From contig JAPKZB010000004.1 of assembly GCA_026393985.1 (NCBI GenBank), forward strand, positions 1-64,000: a stretch of DNA of 64,000 nucleotides, in the 5' to 3' direction. Each line of letters starts with the position of its first letter. Within the stretch, counting starts at the first letter, position 1. The notes beneath the pieces were generated by a model, which worked only from the letters and a program-made list of their open reading frames with translations, was not told where the DNA came from and searched no databases. Below, one piece after another: positions 33,804 to 43,144 of this stretch. This stretch comes from Acidobacteriota bacterium. Its GTDB lineage: Bacteria > Acidobacteriota > Terriglobia > Bryobacterales > Bryobacteraceae. Both the position numbers and the translations under genes were made by a program.

Positions 33804-35957
33804 TTAATAACTGTAGAGGAATCCTTTGCTGTTGAGAAGGGCCCAGAGCAGATCCTGCGCGCGCAGGGCCCGGGGTCCGCCGGAGAGGTACTTTATGCCG
33901 TATTCGGCCTCGGCCTTGGTGGGCAGCCGCGAGAGCGAGGCCAGGTAGAGATCTTCCACCATGGCCGCTTCGGTCTTGCCGGCCAGAACATTCTTCGCCA
34001 CGCGGCCTTTCGGGTCGGCCACAGCGTCGGAGATCGTCTTGCCGTTTACCAGGTTCAGCGCCTGCGGCAGGCTAAAATCGGTCCGCCGCTCACACTCGCA
34101 AGCCGATTCGCGGGTCGGCCGGCCAAACAGGTCGAGGAAGCCCTCGGCGCCCACGTGCGGGTCGAGCACCTGCGAGGCGTTGGTCTCCTCCGGTACATCC
34201 GGGAACTTCGGCCGCGCCCCGGCCGCGGCCGCCACGGCGTCCATCAACGGTTCCGCGTTCAGCCGGCGCGGCATGGCGTGCGAAAAGTTATCCGCGTCGA
34301 GCGCATTCCATTCGTTGGTCTGGAAGGAAGCCTGGTAGGTCCGGCTGCGCACAATCGTCCGCATCAGATGTTGCAGATCGAAGTTGTGATCGGTCAGGTC
34401 TTTGGTGAGCGCTTCGAGCAGCGCCGGGTTGACCGGAGGATTCGAAGCCCGGATATCGTCCACCGGGTCGATAATGCCCTTGCCGAAGAAGTAGCTCCAG
34501 ATGCGGTTGGCCACGGCCTTGGCAAAGAAGGGATTCTGCTTCGAGACCAGCCAATCGGCCAGCGCATCGCGGCGCTGCGGCCCGGCCGGAATCTTCACCG
34601 GCGTCAGCGATGCAATCAGGAACTCGGGCGCCACCACGCGCGAGTCCTTCGGGTGCTTCATCTCATACTCAGCCCGCTGATCGTAGAGAATCTCCTCACC
34701 CACCTCGTAGCCCGGGCGCAGCCCGACGGCGGAGAAGAACGCCGACATCTGGTAGTACTGATTCTGCGTCCACTTTTCAAACGGGTGATCGTGGCACTGC
34801 GCGCACACCATGCGCACGCCTAGGAAGACCTGCGTCGTCTTCTCCATGGTGGGCTTGGCGTCGCGCGTGGCCCGGAAGTAGTTGCCGGCCGGGTCGTCGT
34901 AGGTGCTGCCGCGGCTGGTCAGCAGTTCGCGCACCATCTTGTCGTAGGGCTTATTGGCGGCGAGCGATTCCCGGATCCATTCGCGGAAGCCGTAGGCGCC
35001 CTTCTCGCCCAGGAACTTCCGGGACGACTGCAGCAGGTCGCTCCACTTTACCGTCCAATGGTCGGTAAAGGCGGGGCTGGCGATGAGCTTATCGATCTTC
35101 CGGTCGCGCTTCAGCTTCGCGGGCGCGGGGTCGGCCACAAAGGCGCGGATCTCATCGGGCGAAGGCAGCTGCCCGGTCAAATCGAGCGAAACCCGGCGCA
35201 AAAACGCCGCGTCGTCCGCCGCCGGCGAGGGTTGAATCTTCAGCTTCTGCAGCTTGGCGTCGATGTGCTGGTCGATGTAGTTGTTCTGCGGCAGCTGCTT
35301 CCAGGCAAAGCCCGGCTTTGGATTGAGAATCGTCACCGGAATGGTGGAGTACTTGCCCTGATAGCGGACCAGCAGCGTCGCCTCGCCCACCCGTTCGCCG
35401 GAGACCTTGGCGGCCGCGTCCACTTTGGCGACGTCGGGCGTGTTCGATTCAACCGTCGCTTCGCTGGTCACGTCCCGCGTCTGCCCGTCGGCAAACCGGG
35501 CGGTCACCTTCACCTGCGCCGTGCCGCCGGCGCCGGTCATCGCCACCTCGGCCGGGGTCACTTCGAGCGCGTTAACGTTATCTTTGGCCGGGTCGCCGTA
35601 GGGCACACCCTGGGCAATCCAGTTGTAGATCGTCTTGTAATAGGGCGACTTTTTGTCAAACCGCAGGCCGCCGCCGTGCGCCACCGACTGCGTGGGCTTG
35701 GCGAGCATCAGGCTGCGCCCGGGCTCGGCTCGGTTAAAGCGGCGGCCGGAGAGGTCATAGAGCAGCGCTTCATAATCAAACTGCGGATCGTAGCCGCGCA
35801 GCGAGAGTTTGAAGCCGTTCTTGCCCTTGGCCGCGCCGTGGCAGGGGCCGGAGGTACAGCCGGTCTTGTTCAGAATCGGCGCGACGTCCCGCAGAAACGT
35901 CACGGGTTGGGCGCTGGCGGCAACCGCCGCGCTAACGAGCAGGAGTGGGATTCGCAT
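33804..35957 (-). CDS. Exported DUF1549/DUF1553 protein with CX4CH motif and Big2-like domain
   Basis: 717 residues. Signal peptide, then FLRDVAPILNKTGCTSGPCHG, a variant heme-type CX4CH (C34, C39, H40), and KNGFKLSLRGYDPQFDYEAL. A Big2-like domain follows (about 131-210). DUF1549 (about 226-430) includes FLRRVSLDLTGQLPSPDEI and a second CxxCH, CAQCH at 385-389. DUF1553 fills the rest. The first motif may not bind heme in the usual way. It overlaps the upstream PPC-domain gene by 26 nt. Confidence 0.88.
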   Translation of the reverse strand: MRIPLLLVSAAVAASAQPVTFLRDVAPILNKTGCTSGPCHGAAKGKNGFKLSLRGYDPQFDYEALLYDLSGRRFNRAEPGRSLMLAKPTQSVAHGGGLRFDKKSPYYKTIYNWIAQGVPYGDPAKDNVNALEVTPAEVAMTGAGGTAQVKVTARFADGQTRDVTSEATVESNTPDVAKVDAAAKVSGERVGEATLLVRYQGKYSTIPVTILNPKPGFAWKQLPQNNYIDQHIDAKLQKLKIQPSPAADDAAFLRRVSLDLTGQLPSPDEIRAFVADPAPAKLKRDRKIDKLIASPAFTDHWTVKWSDLLQSSRKFLGEKGAYGFREWIRESLAANKPYDKMVRELLTSRGSTYDDPAGNYFRATRDAKPTMEKTTQVFLGVRMVCAQCHDHPFEKWTQNQYYQMSAFFSAVGLRPGYEVGEEILYDQRAEYEMKHPKDSRVVAPEFLIASLTPVKIPAGPQRRDALADWLVSKQNPFFAKAVANRIWSYFFGKGIIDPVDDIRASNPPVNPALLEALTKDLTDHNFDLQHLMRTIVRSRTYQASFQTNEWNALDADNFSHAMPRRLNAEPLMDAVAAAAGARPKFPDVPEETNASQVLDPHVGAEGFLDLFGRPTRESACECERRTDFSLPQALNLVNGKTISDAVADPKGRVAKNVLAGKTEAAMVEDLYLASLSRLPTKAEAEYGIKYLSGGPRALRAQDLLWALLNSKGFLYSY

Positions 35958-38019
35958 CGTTCGATTTCTCTTCCGGATCGAGTTCGGCTACCGCCAGAGG
36001 CAGCAGCGGCGAGTAGATTTCCAGGGCTTGGCCGCCCGTCATCAGACGGCCCATTACCCCAATGTTGTAGAGCGCCGGCAGCGTGTTGCGCGTCGAGGTG
36101 ACCAGAAACGTACCGGTCGTCCGGTCTTTCTTATCGACCTCCATCTCAATGGCGCGAAAGTCAATGAAGTTCGGCAGGTCGACCACAACGTTTTCCGGCA
36201 CGGCTTGCATCCGGTCCCGCGTCGTCCAGCGCCAGCGGAACAGATACTCGTAGCCGGCCGCCTTCTTGGTCGCTTTTTCGAGTTGCAGCGATAAGCTGGC
36301 CGGTGCGGCGTCGGTTAACGCCGTGGGCAGCTGGTAGCCCAGCCATTGCCCGGTCAGCGCCCGCTGCCGGTCCACCACGCCCTGCGTGGTCGCACCGTTC
36401 ACGGCGATCGAATAGCCTAATCCCGTCGCGATGCGCTCCACGCGCGGCATCTTCGGGTCGGTCGAAACCACGCGGAAGCCGATCTCGCCGGCGGCGAACT
36501 GGGCGTCCGGCGCTGCAGTCAACGTGATCATGCCGCGGCGGCTATTGGCCCGGTTGTTGGGGTCGGGGATCTCGTGCGGAATGTCGCCCCCGGCCGCCTG
36601 GATGCCGGCGGGCAGGTTGATGGGTTCGATTCGCAAAGGACCGGTATAGCCGCGGCGGCCGATGTTGAAGTTCACCAGCGCCGTGCCGCCCGCGGGAATG
36701 TTCACGAACGGGGTGGTAACCTGGGCCTGAAAATCGGCGCCCGAGCGCGAGACGTGCAACCGGTAAGCGTAGTGGGCGCCGCCGCGCAGCGCCAGGTCCT
36801 CGACAGCCACCGTGATCTTCCGGACTCCCACCGGCGCCTTGAACTGCAGAAACGGATCGCCCAGCGTCCGGCTGCTGGCCTGCACCGCGGCCACGTCCAC
36901 CGGCAGCGGGCCATCGCCGGCCGAGCTGAGCTTCTTTCCGGCCTCGTCATAAACCGTAATCAACCCGGTGAGCTTCGAGGTGCCCAGTTCGCGGGCCTGC
37001 AACTCGAACAGATACTCCTGGCCGGGTTCGACGTCCAGCGTGTACCGGTCCACCTCGGCGGCCTTGGCCAACCGGCCATTGATGGTCACCGGCAGCGCCA
37101 GCGGCGCGGTCACCGGCTCCCGCAGCTCCGGAAAGTCGCCCACGGCGAACGGCAGCGGCAGCGAGGGTGAATCCGGCAGATTGACGAAGGTCTGCGGGGC
37201 CTTGACGCTCGCCAAATCGGCCTTAACGGTCACGTTGGACAGCGTCACGTTCATCACCTCGCCGCGCCGGCCGCCGAGCGGGAAGATGTCGGCGGCGTAG
37301 GCGTAGGCTCCGGTCTTGAACCGGTAGTAGCTCTGGGCCTGCGTCGAAAAACGGGCGTCGTGGATCTCGACGTAATAGAAGCCCTCTTTGGGGAACGTCA
37401 TATCGAGCCGGGCGTCGAGGCCGATCATCGGATCATCCTCACTGCGGGCGATCTGCTTGCCGGCGGCGTCATAGACGCGGATCACAGGGTCGACGGCGGA
37501 GCCGGCGCGCCGGGCGTCCACTTCAAACACGCGACGCTCACCGGCCTTCACCTGCAGGCGGAAGACATCGCGGTCCGGTCCGGCCAGGGTGCCGTTCAGG
37601 GTCAGCGGCGTCGAGGGAAGCGTCTGCGCTTTTTCGAGCGAATCGTTCTGGCGCGGCAGCGCGCCGGGGCGGCTCTCCTCTTCGGTTAACTCCGGAAACG
37701 CGCCCACGTTGAACAGGACGATGTTCGACAGGCCATTCGACGCTTTTACTCGCAGCGGGTAGACGCCCACGGCCCATTCGCCCGTCGGCTCCACCAGAAA
37801 GGTCGCGTAGCGCGACTCCATGCCGGGCTTGGTGGACCCGAGCGGGGTGAATGTGGCCGGCAGCGAGGAGACCACCGTCGCGCCCTCCCCGAGACTCTGG
37901 CCGACAATCGTGAGTTCGAACGGACGGCCCTTCTGCGCGCCGCGGGGCTGCAACTCCGTAATCGTTGGCGGGGCCGCCATCAAGGCCGTCGCCAAGCAGA
38001 GAGAGGATAGCAGTCTCAT
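35932..38019 (-). CDS. Secreted pre-peptidase-domain (PPC-like) protein
   Basis: 695 residues from the ATG at 38019, which overlaps the stop of the WD40 gene (ATGA). Signal peptide (MRLLSSLCLATALMAAP), then TITELQPRGAQKGRPFELTIVGQSLG (IPT/TIG-like). Two PPC-like beta-sandwich modules follow (DRDVFRLQVKAGERRVFEVDARRAGSAVDPVIRVYDAAGKQI and DRYTLDVEPGQEYLFELQA). No catalytic motif is seen. It probably acts as a periplasmic or surface binding/scaffold part of the DUF1549/1501 set. Confidence 0.82.
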   Translation of the reverse strand: MRLLSSLCLATALMAAPPTITELQPRGAQKGRPFELTIVGQSLGEGATVVSSLPATFTPLGSTKPGMESRYATFLVEPTGEWAVGVYPLRVKASNGLSNIVLFNVGAFPELTEEESRPGALPRQNDSLEKAQTLPSTPLTLNGTLAGPDRDVFRLQVKAGERRVFEVDARRAGSAVDPVIRVYDAAGKQIARSEDDPMIGLDARLDMTFPKEGFYYVEIHDARFSTQAQSYYRFKTGAYAYAADIFPLGGRRGEVMNVTLSNVTVKADLASVKAPQTFVNLPDSPSLPLPFAVGDFPELREPVTAPLALPVTINGRLAKAAEVDRYTLDVEPGQEYLFELQARELGTSKLTGLITVYDEAGKKLSSAGDGPLPVDVAAVQASSRTLGDPFLQFKAPVGVRKITVAVEDLALRGGAHYAYRLHVSRSGADFQAQVTTPFVNIPAGGTALVNFNIGRRGYTGPLRIEPINLPAGIQAAGGDIPHEIPDPNNRANSRRGMITLTAAPDAQFAAGEIGFRVVSTDPKMPRVERIATGLGYSIAVNGATTQGVVDRQRALTGQWLGYQLPTALTDAAPASLSLQLEKATKKAAGYEYLFRWRWTTRDRMQAVPENVVVDLPNFIDFRAIEMEVDKKDRTTGTFLVTSTRNTLPALYNIGVMGRLMTGGQALEIYSPLLPLAVAELDPEEKSNDANPTPAR

Positions 38020-39338
38020 TGGGCACCTGCCGAAAGAGGAACGGGAACAAAGGAGTGGAGCAGTTTGCAATCCCCGGTTGCGTAGACGCGGACCTTGCCA
38101 TCAAAGCCGCCTGTCGCCAGCTTCGTGCTGTCCGGCGAGAAAGCCACGGTGTAAATGCCGGCGCTATGGCCGGTGCAGCTTGCCTTCTTCTCCCCCGACT
38201 CCGGATCGTACACATTTACCGCGGCCGACTGGCTCGCCACAGCAATCCGGGCGCCATCCGGCGACCAGCCCAGCGCCGTAATAGCGCCATCCTGCCGCTC
38301 GAGCCGCCGCACCAGCGTCGTGTCGTCGGCGATCTTCATGTTGCGCGGCCGGTCCATCAGATAAATGTACGGGTAGCGCTCCGCCCCGCCGAGCACGACC
38401 ACGTCCTTCTTCGGATGGCGGGCGATGGCGTTGAGTTCACCCCGCAGCAGATTGACGTTTTCAAGAAAAGCGCCCGAGTTCGCATCGATCAGCTTGGCGG
38501 CGCGATCGCCGGAGGCGGAAACGAAACGCTTGGAATCGACCCCAAACACCGTCGCCAGCACCCAGTTTTCGTGGTTGCCGATCTTGTACAGCTCCTTGCC
38601 CGTCGCCGTCTCGAAGACATGCACCGTGTTATCGGCGCAGCCGACGGCGATCTTGGAGGCATCCGGCGCCAGCGAAGCGCCGAAGACGGTGTCGTTGGTG
38701 AGGCGGGCCGAGCGCAGCAGCTTCGCCGCGGCAACGTCCCAAACCTGCACCTCGCCGAACTGCGCCGGGGTTCCGCCGCCGGCGATGAGGAGCTTGCCAT
38801 CGGCGCTGAAGGCAACCGAAAGAATCCGCTCGGCGCGCCCCGCCAAGCGCTGAAGCAGCTTCTTGCCATCGGCCGTGTGCACCAGGATCTCGCGGTTGCC
38901 GGAGACGGCCAGGGTCTGCCCGTCCGGGGAGAACTGCAGCGCGGTGATCACCGGGGGCTGTGTGTAGACGGTCGCCCGCGTTTCGGTAACGGCGGCCGGG
39001 GTATCGTCCTTGGCGCCGTCGCGAATCCATTCGCGGAAGAGCGCGATCTCCGCATCCGGCAGCGCCGCCGCGGCCAGCGGCATCCTTGGCTTCGTTTCGC
39101 CAAGCAGGTAGCGGACGGTCAGCGACTGCTCCGGTTGCCCGGCGACAAACGCAGGCCCGCGCTGGCCACCCTTGGCAAACGCCTCATAGGTAGTAACGTC
39201 CAGATTGGCCGCCTTCGAAGCCGGCTGATGACAGCCCTGACAGTGCTTCTGCAAAAGCGGCTGAATGTCTTTATGAAAGCTGGGGGCAGCGGCGAGTGGG
39301 CCGATGGTCCCGCATAGGAGAAATAGAACGCAACGCAT
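38016..39338 (-). CDS. Cytochrome c domain fused to WD40 propeller, exported
   Basis: 440 residues. Signal peptide (MRCVLFLLCGTIGPLAAA), then FHKDIQPLLQKHCQGCHQP (CQGCH at 33-37) as a planctomycete-type cytochrome c module. A WD40 propeller follows (ITALQFSPDGQTLAVSGN, AFSADGKLLIAGG, ALGWSPDGARIAVAS and YTVAFSPDSTKLATGGFDGKVRVY). It is the first gene of the operon ending with the DUF1080 gene. The propeller may dock partner proteins (inference). Confidence 0.9.
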   Translation of the reverse strand: MRCVLFLLCGTIGPLAAAPSFHKDIQPLLQKHCQGCHQPASKAANLDVTTYEAFAKGGQRGPAFVAGQPEQSLTVRYLLGETKPRMPLAAAALPDAEIALFREWIRDGAKDDTPAAVTETRATVYTQPPVITALQFSPDGQTLAVSGNREILVHTADGKKLLQRLAGRAERILSVAFSADGKLLIAGGGTPAQFGEVQVWDVAAAKLLRSARLTNDTVFGASLAPDASKIAVGCADNTVHVFETATGKELYKIGNHENWVLATVFGVDSKRFVSASGDRAAKLIDANSGAFLENVNLLRGELNAIARHPKKDVVVLGGAERYPYIYLMDRPRNMKIADDTTLVRRLERQDGAITALGWSPDGARIAVASQSAAVNVYDPESGEKKASCTGHSAGIYTVAFSPDSTKLATGGFDGKVRVYATGDCKLLHSFVPVPLSAGAQ

Positions 39339-39366
39339 GATACTAACTTCCGAGCACCTGACCGGA

Positions 39367-39372
39367 AGTATA
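39367..39372 (-). promoter_or_regulatory. Possible -10 of the five-gene operon
   Basis: TATACT on the minus strand (39372-39367) upstream of the cytochrome-WD40 start at 39338. The sequence between holds GGAAG about 8 nt before the ATG. No -35 is evident. Confidence 0.35.
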
Positions 39373-39392
39373 TCAGACCGCCCCGCGGCCCT

Positions 39393-40031
39393 TTACCGTT
39401 TTCTGGGCTTGCCTTCCTCGCTGGCGGCGATTAGGTTGTTGGTCACCGAAAACGCCCCGGGTACGCCGTTGGCCTGCAACTCGGCGATGGTGCGGTCGCC
39501 GGTGTTGGCAACGACGCCTTCGAGGGTTACCTGGCCATTACGGACAACGATGTGAATGGGATGGAAACCGGGAGGCGGGTCCTGCGTGATGCCCATGGTG
39601 CGGCGGGTCATCGAGGGAAACAGCGGCGCGCCGCGGTTGGGATTGTAGCGGGCGAGCGCGGGGTGCCCGTAGATGGCGACGTAGACGCGCCAACGGATAT
39701 CGTCGTCGGCCGGAGAGAGCGGTAACACCTCAATCTCGTTGACCACCTTCTCGACGCCCTCAATGCCCTTCACCACGCGCTCGGCCGTCGATTTCAGCGT
39801 GGGCCGGGAGGCGAAGCCGCGCAGATAGACGGTGTAGTCCTTGATGCCGAACTTGAGATTGTCGAACAGGCCATACTCGGGCAACCGGATGAGTTCCCGC
39901 TGCACGTTACGCGCCAGCGCGACGACCGTCTTCTCGTTCGAGGCCGGAGGGCGGGCGTCCCCCGGCTTCAGACCACCGTTCTCCTGGGCATACAAAGAGA
40001 CCACCAGCCAAGCAAAGAAGAACATCCGCAT
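39393..40031 (-). CDS. Exported BON-domain protein
   Basis: 212 residues from ATG 40031, six nt after GGAG. Signal peptide (MRMFFFAWLVVSLYAQ). Two BON-like units: VVALARNVQRELIRL...YTVYLRGFASRPTLKSTAERVVKGIEGVEKVVNEIEV and HPIHIVVRNGQVTLEGVVANTGDRTIAELQANGVPGAFSVTNNL. BON domains bind phospholipid or anchor proteins to the outer membrane. It follows tpiA by 16 nt, probably on the same transcript. Confidence 0.83.
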   Translation of the reverse strand: MRMFFFAWLVVSLYAQENGGLKPGDARPPASNEKTVVALARNVQRELIRLPEYGLFDNLKFGIKDYTVYLRGFASRPTLKSTAERVVKGIEGVEKVVNEIEVLPLSPADDDIRWRVYVAIYGHPALARYNPNRGAPLFPSMTRRTMGITQDPPPGFHPIHIVVRNGQVTLEGVVANTGDRTIAELQANGVPGAFSVTNNLIAASEEGKPRKR

Positions 40032-40047
40032 AACCGACTCCGAAAAC

Positions 40048-40797
40048 CTAGAAGTTGACGATCGAAGCAAACGAAGCGGGGTCGAGACTGGCTCCGCCCA
40101 CCAGCGCCCCGTCGATTTCGGGCTGGGCCATCAAGCCTTTCACGTTATCCGGCTTTACGCTGCCACCGTACAGGATGCGCACGGCGGTCGCGGCGTTACC
40201 GCCGAACGCAGCCTCGACGCGCGCGCGAATGATCCGATGCGCATCGGCGGCCATCTCCGGCGTCGCCGTCTTGCCGGTGCCAATCGCCCACACGGGCTCG
40301 TAGGCGATCACCACCCGCGCAAACTCCTCCCCGCTGAGGCCCGCCAGGCTCCCGGCGAACTGCTGGTGCAGCACCGCCTCGGTCTCGCCGGCTTCGCGCT
40401 CGGCCAGCATCTCGCCCACGCAGACAATCGGCTTCAACCCAGCGGCCAACGCCGCCTTCGTGCGCTCGAGCACCGTCGCATCCGTCTCGCCGAAAAACTG
40501 CCGGCGTTCGCTGTGGCCAATGATGACCCACGCCGCACCGGCGGCCTTGATCATCGGGCCGCTGATCTCCCCGGTAAAGGCGCCTTCATTCTTCCAATAC
40601 AGGTTCTGGGCGCCGACCTCGACGCGGGAGCCCGCCGTGGCGGCCACCGCGGCCGGGATGTTGATCGCCGGAGGGCACAGGACGATTTCGCAGTGCGTCG
40701 CGCCCGCCACCTGCGGCAGGAACTTCTCGAAAAATGCAGTGGTTTCCGCCGGATTCTTGAACATCTTCCAATTGCCGGCCATGACAGGAGTTCTCAT
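40048..40797 (-). CDS. tpiA: Triose-phosphate isomerase
   Basis: 249 residues, the usual length. Catalytic residues are visible: Lys11 in AGNWKMF, His in IIGHSERR, and Glu in AYEPVWAIGTGKTA, plus the phosphate-loop ILYGGSVKPDN. It interconverts DHAP and glyceraldehyde-3-phosphate in glycolysis and gluconeogenesis. Its ATG overlaps the deoB stop by 4 nt; this is an unusual partner, as tpiA is usually beside pgk or gap. Confidence 0.98.
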   Translation of the reverse strand: MRTPVMAGNWKMFKNPAETTAFFEKFLPQVAGATHCEIVLCPPAINIPAAVAATAGSRVEVGAQNLYWKNEGAFTGEISGPMIKAAGAAWVIIGHSERRQFFGETDATVLERTKAALAAGLKPIVCVGEMLAEREAGETEAVLHQQFAGSLAGLSGEEFARVVIAYEPVWAIGTGKTATPEMAADAHRIIRARVEAAFGGNAATAVRILYGGSVKPDNVKGLMAQPEIDGALVGGASLDPASFASIVNF

Positions 40798-41939
40798 AAG
40801 CTTGATAAAAAACTGGTTCCTTGGGCGATTTGCACGCCAAAATTATCCGCCACCGTCTGGCCGATGTCGGCCAGCGTGGCGCGGGTGCCAAGCGGCACCG
40901 GGGCGCCGCCGTAGACCAGTAGCGGCGTGTACTCGCGGCTGTGGTCGGTCGAGGCTGTCGTGGGGTCGCAGCCATGGTCGGCGGTAAAAATCACGAGGTC
41001 GCCGGGCGCGAGCGCCGCCAGCAGCGAAGGCACCCAGGCGTCACACTCCTCGAGCGCGCGGGCGTAGCCTTCCACGTCGTTGCGATGGCCGAAGAGCATA
41101 TCGAAATCGACGAGATTCACAAAGATCAGGCCGGACTTCGATTCCGCCATCGCGGCCAGCGTCTTGGCCATGCCATCGGCGTTGGTCTTGGTCTTGTCGT
41201 AAAGCTGGATGCCGCGGCCGAGAAACACATCAAAAATCTTGCCTACCGAGTGGACCGGAACCTTCGCGGCGGCCAGCCGGTCAAGCAGCATGCCCGGCGC
41301 CGGCGCCATCGCGTAATCCTTCCGGTTGGCCGTGCGGCGATAGGCCCCGGACTCGCCCTCAAACGGGCGGGCGATCACGCGACCGATACCGGGGAGCATC
41401 TCCCGGGCCGTCTCACAGATTTTGTAGAGCTCCCAGAGCGGGATCACCTCTTCGTGCGCCGCAATCTGAAAGACGCTATCGGCGGAGGTGTAAATGATCG
41501 GCGAACCCGTCCGGACGTGCTCATCCCCCAACTCGACGATGATCTCGGTGCCCGAAGCGGCCTTGTTGCCGAGCGTGTCCCGGCCGATCCGGTCCCCAAA
41601 GACCTTCATGAACGCCGGATCAAAACCATGAGGGTAAAGCGGCAGCGGCTGATCGAGATGAATGCCCACCATCTCCCAGTGCCCCGTGGTCGTATCCTTG
41701 CCCGGAGAAGCCAGCGCGCACTTGCCGTAGGCCGCCGTGGGCGCATCCACCGGCCCCACGCCGGAGACCGGCGCGATGTTCCCTAAACCTAAAGCGGCAA
41801 AGTGCGGCAGCCGCAGCGGCCGCCGCCGCGCGATATTGCCGAGGGTGTTCGAACCGGCGTCGCCATAGGCGACCGCGTCCGGCATCTCGCCGATGCCCAC
41901 CGAGTCGAGCACAATCCAGATGGCACGAGAAAACCGCAT
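40794..41939 (-). CDS. deoB: Phosphopentomutase
   Basis: 381 residues from the ATG at 41939. It converts (deoxy)ribose-1-phosphate to the 5-phosphate in nucleoside salvage. The alkaline-phosphatase-like metal motifs are seen: LDSVGIGEMPDA, KDTTTGHWEMVG, HRNDVEGYARALEE and TADHGCDPTTASTDHSREYTP. The start overlaps the stop of the TPR-thioredoxin gene by 1 nt. Its ribose-5-phosphate product feeds PRPP synthesis by prs. Confidence 0.96.
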   Translation of the reverse strand: MRFSRAIWIVLDSVGIGEMPDAVAYGDAGSNTLGNIARRRPLRLPHFAALGLGNIAPVSGVGPVDAPTAAYGKCALASPGKDTTTGHWEMVGIHLDQPLPLYPHGFDPAFMKVFGDRIGRDTLGNKAASGTEIIVELGDEHVRTGSPIIYTSADSVFQIAAHEEVIPLWELYKICETAREMLPGIGRVIARPFEGESGAYRRTANRKDYAMAPAPGMLLDRLAAAKVPVHSVGKIFDVFLGRGIQLYDKTKTNADGMAKTLAAMAESKSGLIFVNLVDFDMLFGHRNDVEGYARALEECDAWVPSLLAALAPGDLVIFTADHGCDPTTASTDHSREYTPLLVYGGAPVPLGTRATLADIGQTVADNFGVQIAQGTSFLSSL

Positions 41940-43144
41940 TACTCTCCCAGTATCCGCTTGACGCGATCGGTGAGGGAGTCGACAAACCGGTCCGGGATAA
42001 ACCCGTTCATCCGGCTCGCGAGTTCCCCTCGCTTGTTGAGGATAATCGTCGCAGGAATCGAACTCACGTTCATCAGGCGCGACAGACCGCCTTCGAAGTA
42101 GACGGACTTGTTCCAACGGTTCTTTTCAAGGAAGGGCGCCACCACCGAGCGGTCCTCGTCCGTATTGATATTGAGGAACACCACGTCCGGTCGATCCTTG
42201 AAGCGCTCCTGCACCTGCTCGTACAGCGGCTGCTGCGTCCGGCAAGGGCCGCACCACGTGGCCCAGAAATCGAGCACAACCACTTTGCCGCGCAGGGTCG
42301 ACAAGTCCAGCTTCGCCTCCGCCGGACCCGTTACCACAAAGTCACCCACCGTCGACCGCAGCGCGTTCGGGTCAATCGCGCGCAACCGGGCCAGCCGCTG
42401 CTTGCCGCGTTCGACGGCGCGGTCGTGCGCCGCCAGCACCAGGTCGCCCAGTCCTTTGTCGTCAGGGTGGGTATTCCGCCATTCGGCCCGCAGCGCGGCC
42501 AGGTCGGCCGTCCGTTCGGCGTCCTGCGCCACGACAAAGGCTTCGGCGAAAGCCTCGCAGGCTTCGGGTTTTTTTTGCGCGGCGTAGGCTTGGCCCAGCG
42601 CGCGCGCCGACTCCGCCGTGGGGTTGGCGGCGTGTGACTGCTGCGCCAGCACCACGGCCTCAGCCACCTTGTTCAACGCCAGATGCGCCCGGCTCTGGTA
42701 GAGCAGCGCGCGGCCCAACCCCTGATCGAGTTCGGCCCGCATCTGCCAGCGCGAGATCTCGGGCGTATCGAGCGCCCGCAGGGATTTCTCGTAGCGCAGC
42801 GCATACGGCAGCGCCTTGTCCGCCTTGCCGGAGGCGAGTAAGGCGCGGGACACCGCGTCGAGCGTCGCCAGGTCTTCCGCATCCTGCGCCAACACCTGCT
42901 CGCCGTACTGCACGATCCGCGCGTTGTCCTTGATCTCGATCGCCGACTTGGTGATGGCCCGGGCCAGCTCAAACCGCGTGGCGGTCTTCGGATACTTCTT
43001 CAAATGCGCTTCGAGCGCGGCCAGAAATTCGTGCGAGGAGTTGCCCGCCTCGGCTAGAGCATTCGATAGCTCCTGCTGCTCGGCCGGCGGCAGGGAGCCC
43101 TGCGCCAGCAGCAGGCCCGCCCAGAAAATAGCAAGCCATCTCAT
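41939..43144 (-). CDS. Exported TPR plus TlpA-like thioredoxin
   Basis: 401 residues. Signal peptide ([16 protein letters not shown]), then helical TPR-like repeats (about 20-240), then a thioredoxin fold with FWATWCGPCRTQQPLYEQV (active CGPC) and the cis-Pro segment SSIPATIILNKRGELASRM. TlpA-like proteins reduce or repair periplasmic disulfides, for example during cytochrome c maturation. Cytochromes nearby make that a plausible link (inference). Its ATG overlaps the upstream hypothetical gene by 4 nt. Confidence 0.88.
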   Translation of the reverse strand: MRWLAIFWAGLLLAQGSLPPAEQQELSNALAEAGNSSHEFLAALEAHLKKYPKTATRFELARAITKSAIEIKDNARIVQYGEQVLAQDAEDLATLDAVSRALLASGKADKALPYALRYEKSLRALDTPEISRWQMRAELDQGLGRALLYQSRAHLALNKVAEAVVLAQQSHAANPTAESARALGQAYAAQKKPEACEAFAEAFVVAQDAERTADLAALRAEWRNTHPDDKGLGDLVLAAHDRAVERGKQRLARLRAIDPNALRSTVGDFVVTGPAEAKLDLSTLRGKVVVLDFWATWCGPCRTQQPLYEQVQERFKDRPDVVFLNINTDEDRSVVAPFLEKNRWNKSVYFEGGLSRLMNVSSIPATIILNKRGELASRMNGFIPDRFVDSLTDRVKRILGE

